Below, one piece after another: positions 20,422-28,383 of a DNA stretch of 29,890 nt. This DNA is from a virus, in IMG/VR virus record IMGVR_UViG_3300037492_000382, positions 1-29,890 of that record; one strand, given 5' to 3'. A program made the position numbers and the translations under genes. The notes beneath the pieces were generated by a model. That model was given only the letters and a program-made list of their open reading frames with translations. It had not been told where the DNA came from and made no database searches. Positions within the stretch are counted from its first letter, which is position 1; every line of letters starts with the position of its first letter.

Positions 20422-20847
20422 CTAGCTGGTGACGGTGACGACGCCGGTGATCTTGATCGTGACGTCGCAGGTGATCTTCTCGTCCGGGGTGATGGCGGCG
20501 AAGGGGCAGGCCGTCACGAGACCCGAGAACTGGAAGGTCGTGGCCGTGGAGTCCGGCAGGACGATCTTGTAGACTCGGGCCGTGTTCGAGTCGAAGTCCG
20601 ACTTCATTGTCCCCCAGGTCCCCATCGTGAAGTTCATGCTCAGCGAGATCTCGCCGGAGTCCTTCATGCCGGCGATGAACTCCTTGTAGCCTCCCGTGCT
20701 GTCCAGGCTGGTCACGTCGATCTGGTTCCGCTGCATCGTCGGTCCAGAGATCGAGTTGACCTCCGCGATGGCGACGAACACCGTGTTCGCCGGTGGAGTC
20801 GCCCTTGAGAAGGTGGTACCGACACCAGCTACCGCTCCGCTTGACAT
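20422..20847 (-). CDS. Major tail tube protein
   Basis: The 141-residue product is the usual size for a tube subunit of a siphovirus. Key blocks are FVAIAEVNSISGPTMQRNQI, DVTSLDSTGGYKEFIAGMKD (with SGEISLSMNF following), YKIVLPDSTATTFQFSGLVT, and a final beta-strand region (DVTIKITGVVTVTS). AAGGGAGAACGAGC precedes ATG 20847. It polymerises as hexamer rings around the tape measure. The next gene upstream encodes a longer paralogue, separated by 67 bases. Confidence 0.9.
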   Translation of the reverse strand: MSSGAVAGVGTTFSRATPPANTVFVAIAEVNSISGPTMQRNQIDVTSLDSTGGYKEFIAGMKDSGEISLSMNFTMGTWGTMKSDFDSNTARVYKIVLPDSTATTFQFSGLVTACPFAAITPDEKITCDVTIKITGVVTVTS

Positions 20848-20914
20848 TGCTCGTTCTCCCTTCCTCGTTTCCCTTCCCTGAGAGTCGCTGCCGTTCCCTG
20901 GCCGCGACGTGATC

Positions 20915-22609
20915 CTACCAGACCAGAGGTTCGACTGCGGTATGATGGAGGCGAGAGTGGAGGACCGCCACCGCCAAGCGGCCCAGGTGCATCTTGTTGG
21001 AGGTCGACGCGCGGCTCAGCCCGACCTCGATCAGGTCCAAGTCCGCAATGGTGAACGCCAGTCCCGTCGCCGGGTTGAGCTGGAGTACCTGCCGGTTGAC
21101 CCCGTAGTAGCCGCCCGTCGTGATCGTATCGCTTCCATCGTCGTTGGCGGATCGCGTGGCTCCCGCCCCCGGGTTGAGCCCGTCGTAGCAGTCCAGGAAC
21201 GGGGTGCCCGTGGACAGTGCTCCCGCTACCTCACACCGGTAGAGCGATATCCCCTTCACGGCATAGATCTTGTCCGGCTCGTGCCCGGTCCAGACGCCGG
21301 AGATCGGCGTCACTCCCACGGAGACGACCTGAACGCCGGTCGTGGCGTTGCGAAGGAACCCAGCGGCTACCTCCACGTCCTTGTCCGTCGGGATGCTCGG
21401 CCTCGGATTCTCGATCGGAGCCCCGTCCATCGCGGACCAGAGGTCGTCCGTGGATCCCTGGGTGAAGTACGGAGCACCCGACTGCGAGGCTCCGATGGCC
21501 CAGGCGTCCTTCGTCACGTCGCGCACCGGCACGAGGTTGGTGATACCCCAGGTTCCCGTCATCCGCTCGCTTCCGTAGATGACGTGGTCATATCGAAAAC
21601 GAACCCCGGCCGGCTGATCGAGTGTGCTGTAGCCAAGATGAAACCCGGATACCCCGTTCAAGGAATCCCACAACTCCTCGGATCCGATCAGGACGTCGTC
21701 GACATAGAAGAGGGTCTGGAAGCCGTCGTGTCTGCTGGCATAGAAAGCGATCTTGTACCACTGCCCCGGAACCAAGGCAGAAGACGACTCGAAGACCTTC
21801 GCGCCGTCAGCATCGTAGACCCCAAGCAATCCGCCCGCAGTGAGCTTGAGGTAGACGTTTCCTCCGGCGATGACACCGGTCGCCACGAAAGCGACATCGG
21901 AGGGGAGCTGATCGCAGGAGAAATAGAAGCACAGCCAGGACCCATAATGCGTCGTGCCCACTGGCCGACCGTCATCTCCCACGGTCTGGACCGAAACATA
22001 CGGCTGAGCTCCCACCGATGAGTCCAGCAGGAGGACCCTCTCCCCGATGCCCTCGGTGGCGGTGCCGAGAGGGAAGGACACGTCATCGTAGGAAATGAAG
22101 AACTCGCCCCACCCGGTCTCGAACCCCATCATGTTGTAGACGGTCCCGGCGTAGTCCGGCTCAGGATCCTCCGGCTCCGGGATGGTCTCCAGGATGACGA
22201 TCCTGCCGCTGACCTTGAAGACGACCTCAGCGGAGATCTTCCCGTCCGGCAGGATCTCGTTGATCTTGCAGCTCATGGCGATGGCACGGAAGCGGAGCGT
22301 GCTCAAGGCGGAATCCGGAAGCTCGATGCGGTACTCCCGCAGGACGCCCGCGACGAAGTCCGTCCGGAAGACGTCGTAGGTCGACCGCAGGAAGTTCGCC
22401 TGGATCGTGACCGCGCCGCCGTCGCGGATGCCTCCGATGTACTCGTGGTAGCCGCCGGCAGACCCGAGGTTCGAGACCTTGATCGCGTTGCGGCCGAGAC
22501 CAGGACCGGAGATGGAGGTGATGCCGGCGATCGGGAGGAAGACGCCGTCGTAGGCCACGGCTTCGCGCAGGAACCTCGCCCCGTGTCCGGTGATCGCCGC
22601 GGTGGTCAC
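20915..22609 (-). CDS. Tail-tube paralogue fused to a LamG/concanavalin-like domain
   Basis: Residues 1-137 of this 564-residue product repeat the tube fold next door: IAGITSISGPGLGRNAIKVS, LGSAGGYHEYIGGIRDGGAV and YRIELPDSALSTLRFRAIAM all have direct counterparts there. After a PEPEDPEP linker, residues about 155-335 look like a LamG/concanavalin jelly roll (FETGWGEFF, GNVYLKLTAGGLLGVYDADG, PGQWYKIAFYASRHDG, YVDDVLIG). A further 220-residue domain of unknown fold follows (SLYRCEVAGALSTGTPFLDC), ending in a His-rich stretch. The protein may be a decorated minor tube subunit exposing a glycan-binding domain on the tail surface. It overlaps the terminator gene by 4 bases. Confidence 0.78.
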   Translation of the reverse strand: MTTAAITGHGARFLREAVAYDGVFLPIAGITSISGPGLGRNAIKVSNLGSAGGYHEYIGGIRDGGAVTIQANFLRSTYDVFRTDFVAGVLREYRIELPDSALSTLRFRAIAMSCKINEILPDGKISAEVVFKVSGRIVILETIPEPEDPEPDYAGTVYNMMGFETGWGEFFISYDDVSFPLGTATEGIGERVLLLDSSVGAQPYVSVQTVGDDGRPVGTTHYGSWLCFYFSCDQLPSDVAFVATGVIAGGNVYLKLTAGGLLGVYDADGAKVFESSSALVPGQWYKIAFYASRHDGFQTLFYVDDVLIGSEELWDSLNGVSGFHLGYSTLDQPAGVRFRYDHVIYGSERMTGTWGITNLVPVRDVTKDAWAIGASQSGAPYFTQGSTDDLWSAMDGAPIENPRPSIPTDKDVEVAAGFLRNATTGVQVVSVGVTPISGVWTGHEPDKIYAVKGISLYRCEVAGALSTGTPFLDCYDGLNPGAGATRSANDDGSDTITTGGYYGVNRQVLQLNPATGLAFTIADLDLIEVGLSRASTSNKMHLGRLAVAVLHSRLHHTAVEPLVW

Positions 22610-23010
22610 GGGTGGCTCGTCCGGTGGATGCGGAAGTTGACGGTCAACTGCGGACGGTGGTTCTCATCGTAGCCGACGAAGCCGACGTCCGAGAGGCAGG
22701 TGATCAGGATGTAGCGAGCGCCGTTGATGACAGGGCGGCGCTGAGCGATCAGCACGTCCCGGATCCGCTGGGCCATCTGGTGCGCCGCGACGTAGGCGCC
22801 ACCTACCTTGCCGCCCCGCACCTGTACCTGAACGTTCGGCCTCTCGTAGGTGTACTCCAGCTCCGGACCCTCGCCGGGGTAGTCGTAGACGCCGACGGCC
22901 AGGGCGTTCGTCTCGGGGATCTCGGAGACGAAGAGGTTCGTCCCCAGGGTCAACCCGAGGGTGCCGTTGGCGATCAGGAGATCCTTGATGTCAACGCTGG
23001 GCGGGTTCAT
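22606..23010 (-). CDS. Tail terminator / minor capsid protein 3-like
   Basis: The 134-residue product fits the tail terminator group by position and by pattern: a helical start (PPSVDIKDLLIANGTLG), PNVQVQVRGGKVGGAYVAAH, QRIRDVLIAQRRPVINGARY, and the closing strand pair (VGYDENHRPQLTVNFRIHRT). Terminators cap the growing tube at the length set by the tape measure and bind the head connector. It overlaps the neck gene by 4 bases. Confidence 0.78.
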   Translation of the reverse strand: MNPPSVDIKDLLIANGTLGLTLGTNLFVSEIPETNALAVGVYDYPGEGPELEYTYERPNVQVQVRGGKVGGAYVAAHQMAQRIRDVLIAQRRPVINGARYILITCLSDVGFVGYDENHRPQLTVNFRIHRTSHP

Positions 23011-23441
23011 GTGGCGTTGCTCTCTCCGGAGGACTGCATGCCACCGCCGGCCTGAGGCCTCAGCAGGTGCTGCACGTCGACCGCGGAGCCGAAGAGCTTC
23101 AGGATGTCATTGGAGGACTGCCACAGCGCCGTCTCCAGAAACTTCCACTGGGTCCCTTTGGCCCTGTAGTTCTTGTTGATCTCGTGGACGTAGGGTGCGT
23201 AGGCGGAGGTGTAGTAGATGACCCCGGTGTACCCGGCCTGTCCCTGCTTCTCGACCTGCGTGCCCATCGAGCGCCGGAGGTTGCCCGTGTCCACCGGCGT
23301 CAGCGGCGTGGCCCGGCGGCGCACCATGAGCAGCGCGGCGTGCATGGCGCCCTTGCAGGTCCGGTCCAGACCTTGCAGGATCTTGTTGAGATTCTTCGTC
23401 ACCTCGGAGGAGTCGAGGGTCATGCTGGCCGGCGTCGCCAT
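23007..23441 (-). CDS. Neck / HK97 gp10-like tail completion protein
   Basis: The 144-residue product shows the HK97 gp10-like signature: ATPLTPVDTGNLRRSMGTQV, YAPYVHEINKNYRAKGTQWK and FLETALWQSSNDILKLF. The family works at the head-tail interface during joining. The C-terminal 25 residues (PQAGGGMQSSGESNAT) are flexible. It lies between the stopper and terminator genes in the standard order. Confidence 0.82.
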   Translation of the reverse strand: MATPASMTLDSSEVTKNLNKILQGLDRTCKGAMHAALLMVRRRATPLTPVDTGNLRRSMGTQVEKQGQAGYTGVIYYTSAYAPYVHEINKNYRAKGTQWKFLETALWQSSNDILKLFGSAVDVQHLLRPQAGGGMQSSGESNAT

Positions 23442-23460
23442 CGTCGATCCCTCCCCTCGC

Positions 23461-23823
23461 TCAGACCAGGAAGACCTTCCGCAGCGGGACTATCCCGCTC
23501 ACGTCCCACGTCTTGCCGACGGACCGTATCTCCGCCGTGTCGAGCCCCTCGCCCGGAGTCTCTGCCCCGGAGGAGAGTTCCGCAAGGGTACAGAGCCGCA
23601 GGTGGCCCCCGACCGCGAGGTCCTCCGCCACGTAGACCTGGGCCTTGGAGACCGCCTCCCGGCCTGCCTGGTCGACGAAGACGGCGTTCCCGTCCTGCCA
23701 GCGGCACTTGATCTCCCGAGGCGCCTCGTAGGTGGACCCGCCGTATCCGTCCGGCGTCGGGCCTCCCCAGTAGACCGCCTTCTGGTTCAACACCGATGAG
23801 ACGATCTGCGACATGCCAGGCAT
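23461..23823 (-). CDS. Head closure (stopper) protein
   Basis: The 120-residue product is beta-rich (AVYWGGPTPDGYGGSTYEA, IKCRWQDGNAVFVDQAGREA, VYVAEDLAVGGHLRLC, WDVSGIVPLRKVFLV), as in SPP1 gp16/lambda FII-type stoppers that seal the portal channel after packaging. The assignment rests on size, fold pattern and order, directly after the adaptor gene with a one-base overlap. Confidence 0.75.
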   Translation of the reverse strand: MPGMSQIVSSVLNQKAVYWGGPTPDGYGGSTYEAPREIKCRWQDGNAVFVDQAGREAVSKAQVYVAEDLAVGGHLRLCTLAELSSGAETPGEGLDTAEIRSVGKTWDVSGIVPLRKVFLV

Positions 23824-24188
23824 CAGCAGATCACCTTGACTTCGATCGGCCTCTTGGCGTTCTGGAGCGCGGCGAACCTCGCGTGCGTGTCCAGCAGGAG
23901 GACCTGCTGCCCGTAGGAGGTGAACTCCAGGCCCTTGCCGAACTGAGCGAAGCCGGCGTAGACCGCGTCGGCGTCGCCGATCTTCTGACTCATGAGGCGC
24001 GGATCACGGATGGCGATGAGGTGGGCCGCGAGCCACCGCTCGATCTCTCGAAGGTGTTGTTCCGTATAGCCTTCGTTGCCGACGACGGCTGAGACGAGCA
24101 CGTTCGCAGCCGTCAGGAAGGGGTTGAGCTCGTCCTCGGTCAGGGCCGTGTCGATGATCGCCTTGACGTCAGCCTCGGTCGTTCGCAT
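23823..24188 (-). CDS. Head-tail adaptor (connector) protein
   Basis: The 121-residue product is mainly helical and fits the gp6/gp15-like adaptor family: MRTTEADVKAIIDTALTEDE, LNPFLTAANVLVSAVV, LREIERWLAAHLIAIRDPRL, and a C-terminal SYGQQVLLLDTHARFAAL. Twelve copies would extend the portal. AGAAGGAGG lies 6 bases before ATG 24188. It is the first virion gene after the sugar cassette, so capsid and portal genes must lie on the far side of that cassette. Confidence 0.8.
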   Translation of the reverse strand: MRTTEADVKAIIDTALTEDELNPFLTAANVLVSAVVGNEGYTEQHLREIERWLAAHLIAIRDPRLMSQKIGDADAVYAGFAQFGKGLEFTSYGQQVLLLDTHARFAALQNAKRPIEVKVIC

Positions 24189-24229
24189 CGGAGCCTCCTT
24201 CTGAAATATGGTCGAAGTCTAGGCCCATG

Positions 24230-25225
24230 CTACCGCAGGTGCCACGGCGCATTCGCCCGCCGATGATGTTCGGCCAGTAGTTGATCGAAGATCCATGCGT
24301 AGGTCTTGGAGATCCCATCCACGAGCGGGGTGTTCGGCTCCCATCCCAGGACGCTGCGGATCATAGAGTTGTCGCTGTTACGACCGGCCACACCTGTCGG
24401 GGAGTTGAGGAGGTAGTGTCGCTCCAGCTTGACGTTCGCGCAGGACTCCACGACTCCCACGAGTTCGTCCACGGTAACCTTCTCCGAGCTCCCGATATTC
24501 ACCGGCTCGGAGCAGTTGCTCTCCATGAGCCGGAGGGTGCCCTCGATACAATCATCGATCCAGGTGAAGCTCCGCGTCTTGCTCCCGTCGCCCCAGATCT
24601 CGATTCCGCCTGCTCTGTTGATGACCGCCTCGGCCACCTTCCGGCAGATGGCGGCCGGCGCCTTCTCTCGACCGCCTCGAAAAGCCCCATGCGACCCATA
24701 GATGTTGTGGTAGCGAGCGACTCGGATCTGAAGTCCGACGTCCTCCGCGAAGTGCCGGCACATCCTCTCTGAGAACAGCTTCTCCCAGCCGTAGCCGTCC
24801 TCCGGGCTGGCCGGGTAGGCGTCCGCCTCGACCAGACCCCTGATCGACGGGTTCGTTTGCTTGTCGGCCGCGTAGACGCAGGCGGAAGAGGAGAAGAAGA
24901 ATCGCTCCACCTTCGCCTCCGAAGCCGCCATGAGGAGGTGGGTGTTGATGAGGACGTTGAGCATGCACGCAACCTTGTGACTCTCGATGAAGCCGATCCC
25001 GCCCATGTCTGCCGCGAGGTTGTAGACCTTCGAGCACCCGGCGACAGCGGTGTGGCAGTCGGAGATTCGCTTCAGGTCTAGGACGCGGTTCTCAGCTTCC
25101 GGATGCTTCTGGTACCAGTCGATGAATGGTTTGATGTCCACCGCGCGAACCTCGTTGCCGTCGGCGAGGAGGCGCTTTACCAACCAACCACCGATGAACC
25201 CGCCGGCTCCGCAGACCGCGATCAT
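24230..25225 (-). CDS. GDP-mannose 3,5-epimerase homologue (extended SDR)
   Basis: The 331-residue product closely follows GDP-mannose 3,5-epimerases, which convert GDP-D-mannose to GDP-L-galactose (and GDP-L-gulose). The NAD-binding GAGGFIG is at 6-12. NLAADMGGIGFIESH covers 69-83, the catalytic SSSAC with C116 is at 112-116, GYGWEK holds the Tyr-Lys pair Y145/K149, FRGGREKAPAA has the family lysine K188, and GDGSKTRSFTWIDDCIEG and GRNSDNSMIRSVLGW complete the pattern. The SDR fold is certain; the substrate is inferred from these family-specific motifs. It follows the dehydrogenase gene with a 4-base overlap. A GT11 transferase in the same cassette could use its product. Confidence 0.85.
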   Translation of the reverse strand: MIAVCGAGGFIGGWLVKRLLADGNEVRAVDIKPFIDWYQKHPEAENRVLDLKRISDCHTAVAGCSKVYNLAADMGGIGFIESHKVACMLNVLINTHLLMAASEAKVERFFFSSSACVYAADKQTNPSIRGLVEADAYPASPEDGYGWEKLFSERMCRHFAEDVGLQIRVARYHNIYGSHGAFRGGREKAPAAICRKVAEAVINRAGGIEIWGDGSKTRSFTWIDDCIEGTLRLMESNCSEPVNIGSSEKVTVDELVGVVESCANVKLERHYLLNSPTGVAGRNSDNSMIRSVLGWEPNTPLVDGISKTYAWIFDQLLAEHHRRANAPWHLR

Positions 25226-26319
25226 GGCAGGACCTCGTAGCAGAAACGGTCACCGTGGATTAGGCGAACCTGCTTGATCACGTCCTCGCGGTCGGCGATG
25301 AAAACCTTCTTGCCGGCCTCGCGAGCGAGGACCGCGAGCGCGAGCCGCTGCGACATCTCGATCATGTCGGTTCCTTCCTTGTAGGTCACGCCCACGATGC
25401 GGAAGAACTTCGACGGGTCGAGTAGGACACGGGCAAGTTGCTCTTCGAGGTGCAGTTGGTTCTGGGCGTCGGAGGCGGCCGAGAGCCTTATGTCCAATCC
25501 CACGGCAGCCGCGGCCAACCCCAAGGCTCGATTGTCGCGGGGGAGGCACGGCCCACCGTAGCCGTCTCCGTATCGCATGTACCGATTCCCCACGCGGCTG
25601 TCATGGCCGATACAGGACAGGGCGTTGTCCACGTCTCCGCCACACGCCAGCCTATGAAGAAGGTCTCCGATCGCATTGGCGAAGGAGATCTTCATGGTCA
25701 GAAAGCAGTTCATGGCGATCTTCGTCACCTCTGCCGCCGTGATCCCCATATGGAAGATGAAGGCGTCGTTCTTGACGATGCGCCGGTAGACCTCGGTGAT
25801 CGCCTCTCCGGCCTTGTCGTCGTCCTCTCCCACGAGGACCAAGTCGGGACGAGTCAGCCCCTTGAGGATCTCTCCCTGGGCGATGAACTCCGGGTTGTAG
25901 GACAGCCGAAACCGCTTTGACTTTGCGAGCATACTTGCCGAGAGGATGTAACCTGGCATCGTGGTGCAGCAGATCACGAGGTCCTTCTCTTCATCAGCCA
26001 CGGGCAGGCGAGCCAACACGTCGTCGACGGCCGTGTGGTCATAACTCCCATTCGGAAGCGATGGAGTAGGAACGAACACGAAGGAGATCGGGCATGCCTC
26101 GACGACTTCCGGAATCGTCTTCACGACAGAGAGGTCGAGAGTCTTCGCCATCAGCTCGTTCACGCCGGGCTCTTTGGAACGGAATGATCCGTCTTCGACG
26201 CTCCGCAGGTAGGGCAGGTCCTTATCCGTCGCCACGACCCTGAACCCGGCGTCAGCCGCGGCCAGCGCGAAACACAGTCCGAGCTTTCCGACTCCGATGA
26301 CGCCTACTGTTTCTGGCAT
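25222..26319 (-). CDS. Nucleotide-sugar dehydrogenase (UDP-glucose/GDP-mannose type)
   Basis: The 365-residue product has the N-terminal Rossmann motif GVGKLG (9-14), VPTPSLPNGSYD, SYNPEFIAQGEILKG (140-154), EVTKIAMNCFLTMKISFANA with K200, the catalytic cysteine C258 in GGPCLPRDNRA, and the C-terminal VTYKEGTDMIEMSQ. Such enzymes oxidise C6 of a nucleotide sugar twice to the uronic acid using NAD. UDP-glucose or GDP-mannose cannot be chosen between by eye. It is slightly shorter than most family members at the C-terminus. It overlaps the upstream glycosyltransferase gene by 16 bases. Confidence 0.85.
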   Translation of the reverse strand: MPETVGVIGVGKLGLCFALAAADAGFRVVATDKDLPYLRSVEDGSFRSKEPGVNELMAKTLDLSVVKTIPEVVEACPISFVFVPTPSLPNGSYDHTAVDDVLARLPVADEEKDLVICCTTMPGYILSASMLAKSKRFRLSYNPEFIAQGEILKGLTRPDLVLVGEDDDKAGEAITEVYRRIVKNDAFIFHMGITAAEVTKIAMNCFLTMKISFANAIGDLLHRLACGGDVDNALSCIGHDSRVGNRYMRYGDGYGGPCLPRDNRALGLAAAAVGLDIRLSAASDAQNQLHLEEQLARVLLDPSKFFRIVGVTYKEGTDMIEMSQRLALAVLAREAGKKVFIADREDVIKQVRLIHGDRFCYEVLP

Positions 26320-27179
26320 GCGCTGATCCTCAGCGCACCGTTCTCTTCGACGGTGGCATAGTTGATGAGACCCCAGTCCGCTCGGTTCTGATAACCGTCC
26401 TGATTGTAGCTCATTCCTTCGGGAGGTTTGCCGTGGAACAGGTGATCATAAGCACCCGGAAGGTGTTGAAGAGTGACTCCTTGCCGGTGCATCTGCCACA
26501 AGATCTCACCGTCCATTCCAGACCGATGCCAGTACTCATTTCTGTGGATCGGACTGACCTCGTCGAATCCTTGCGCGACGGAGAGCATGGTCGTTCTACT
26601 GACCATAAGGAAGTTGCCACCGTAGTTTGCAGAGACCCTCCAGTCAGGACAGCGCCTGTCATCAAGATGCGATGTTCTGATCACATCTCTCGTCTGGGGA
26701 TGAAGGTCTCTGTGAAGGCTCGGACGGAAGAAGTGCTGATCATCATCGACCACAGACTGTGCAACGACGGCCGCAAGCAACTCTTCGGACAGCATCACGT
26801 CCCCGTTCAGGATGAGGACGTAACGGCCGGCGGCTCTGCGGATGCCGACGTTCTTGGCGAAGTGCTCGAAGAATCCGGTGGCGGGGATCAATCCCTCGGC
26901 TCTCGCGACGCTTTCACCAACGATGATAGTCCGCACTCTTCTATCTGCAAAGATCGGCTTGAGCTGATCGACCATGCACAATGGATCGCCAGGTGAGCAC
27001 CAGTCGACGATGATCCACTCCGCATTGATGTCCGTCCGTGCGAGCAGGTCTAGATTGTGAGAGACGGCCAAGCCGAACCGATCGACGAAAGGTAGACCGC
27101 CCGTGAAGACTCGTCCTCCTTTGGACGGATCGGACCCGTAGTCCTTGTTCCGTGCCGACGTGACGATGGAGAGGTCCAT
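26304..27179 (-). CDS. Glycosyltransferase, GT-A fold (GT2-like)
   Basis: ATG 27179, sharing one base with the upstream stop (TGATG), gives 291 residues starting MDLSIVTSARNKDYG. A central RRAAGRYVLILNGDVMLSEE supplies the GT-A nucleotide-sugar and metal-binding acidic motif. GGNFLMVSRTTMLSVAQGFD and HRSGMDGEILWQMHRQGVTL are acceptor-side motifs seen in galactosyl/GT2-like enzymes, and YDHLFHGKPPEG follows. Donor and acceptor are unknown. Base composition is a little more AT-rich than the structural genes (53% GC in 26461-26520). Confidence 0.75.
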   Translation of the reverse strand: MDLSIVTSARNKDYGSDPSKGGRVFTGGLPFVDRFGLAVSHNLDLLARTDINAEWIIVDWCSPGDPLCMVDQLKPIFADRRVRTIIVGESVARAEGLIPATGFFEHFAKNVGIRRAAGRYVLILNGDVMLSEELLAAVVAQSVVDDDQHFFRPSLHRDLHPQTRDVIRTSHLDDRRCPDWRVSANYGGNFLMVSRTTMLSVAQGFDEVSPIHRNEYWHRSGMDGEILWQMHRQGVTLQHLPGAYDHLFHGKPPEGMSYNQDGYQNRADWGLINYATVEENGALRISACQKQ

Positions 27180-27820
27180 CACATCCTCATGTAGCAGGCG
27201 TCGCCCCACCAGCGGTGCACCATGTAGGTCTCAACCCTCTTGAACCCGCGCGCCGCCAGGTACTCGTCCAGCTCGCCGACCTGGACGCACCCTTCGTACA
27301 GCTCCGCGCAGTTGATCTCCGTGACGATGGCCTGGATCCCCCGAATGGTCTGCTCAGCACCGCGCAGAACGGCTCCCTCGTAGCCCTGCACGTCCATGCA
27401 CAAAAAGTCGAATACCGCTCCCTCAATCTCGACTTCCTTGAGGACCCCGTCGAGCGTCCTCTGCGGAACGACAAGCTCGGAATCGAACACCACGTCCGGG
27501 GACATCTGGGTGTGCAGTTTTGGACGCAGACACGAGCTGGACATCCCCTTGTTCGCCGGATGGTGCTCGACGCTCATGGTGACCGTACCGTCCTCGGGAC
27601 CCAGTGCCACCTGGAAGGCCCGAGGTCGCTTGACCTTCACGATCTTCTTGAGCAGCTCCGCGTAGGGCATCGGCAACGGCTCGAAGAACAAAGCGTCCTC
27701 GATGCCCATCGCGACGAACGAGTCCACCTCCTGTCCCATGTGCGCCCCGACCTGGATCACGCCCTTGGGACGGAAGCGATGAAGCGCGAATATCTTCGCG
27801 GTGTCTACGAGCATGATCAC
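27179..27820 (-). CDS. FkbM-family methyltransferase
   Basis: The 213-residue product has VIQVGAHMGQEVDSFVAMGI as the SAM-binding motif, the acidic FFEPLP, DFLCMDVQGYEGAVLRGAEQ, AIVTEINCAELYEGC and the ending RWWGDACYMRM, all typical of FkbM methyltransferases that often O-methylate sugars. It overlaps the upstream methyltransferase gene by 4 bases (ATGA) and the following glycosyltransferase by one base. Methylating a sugar on the same glycan is the likely role. Confidence 0.85.
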   Translation of the reverse strand: MIMLVDTAKIFALHRFRPKGVIQVGAHMGQEVDSFVAMGIEDALFFEPLPMPYAELLKKIVKVKRPRAFQVALGPEDGTVTMSVEHHPANKGMSSSCLRPKLHTQMSPDVVFDSELVVPQRTLDGVLKEVEIEGAVFDFLCMDVQGYEGAVLRGAEQTIRGIQAIVTEINCAELYEGCVQVGELDEYLAARGFKRVETYMVHRWWGDACYMRM

Positions 27821-28383
27821 CTCCCCGGACGAAAGACCATGAGGTTGTCCTTGAACCAGTCGAAACAGGCGGCGGTGCGCAGCCGAACCGTCGCGAACGG
27901 GTCGGCGTGGAATCTACGGATCGCGAACTCGTCAGCCCACTCACCAGGCGCCCGACAGGCGATGTGTCCGTAGCCGGTCTGTCCAGGAACCGCTCCTGAG
28001 AATACGATCAGACGCGGCGTCCGCGCGGCGATCGCGTCGAACAGCGCCTTGTGGCGCTCCATCGCGACGTGCTCGGTGACCTCCAGGCACAGAACCAGGT
28101 CGAAGTGCCCGAGGTCGCGAGGAGGGCCGAAGGTCACGTCTTCGGCGAGGACCCTCCACCTGCCGGCGTCGACGGAGATCAGCGGTTCAATCCCGAGCAG
28201 CGGACCAGCCATCGAGTCGGACAGGAACTCAAGATAACGGCCCAACCCGCAGCCGATGTCGATGACGGACCGACACGGAGGGACGGCCAGGTCTCGAATC
28301 GCGCCGGCGAGCGCCTCGTCGAAGAAGGGCATCTCCTCGTGGTCTCCAACGGTCCACGGGCCACCGAACTCCGCCTCGCTCAT
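27817..28383 (-). CDS. Class I SAM-dependent methyltransferase
   Basis: ATG 28383 overlaps the stop of the fucosyltransferase-like gene (ATGA); the longer open frame is a shadow across that gene. The 188-residue product has motif I at SVIDIGCGLGRYLEFLSDS, LLGIEPLISVDAGRW for the acidic loop, HFDLVLCLEVTEHVAMERH (motif IV), and a C-terminal part (ARTPRLIVFSGAVPGQTGYG, FRPGR). It fits the Methyltransf_23/11 type. The substrate is unknown; sugar or lipid-linked glycan is likely from context. Confidence 0.78.
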   Translation of the reverse strand: MSEAEFGGPWTVGDHEEMPFFDEALAGAIRDLAVPPCRSVIDIGCGLGRYLEFLSDSMAGPLLGIEPLISVDAGRWRVLAEDVTFGPPRDLGHFDLVLCLEVTEHVAMERHKALFDAIAARTPRLIVFSGAVPGQTGYGHIACRAPGEWADEFAIRRFHADPFATVRLRTAACFDWFKDNLMVFRPGR

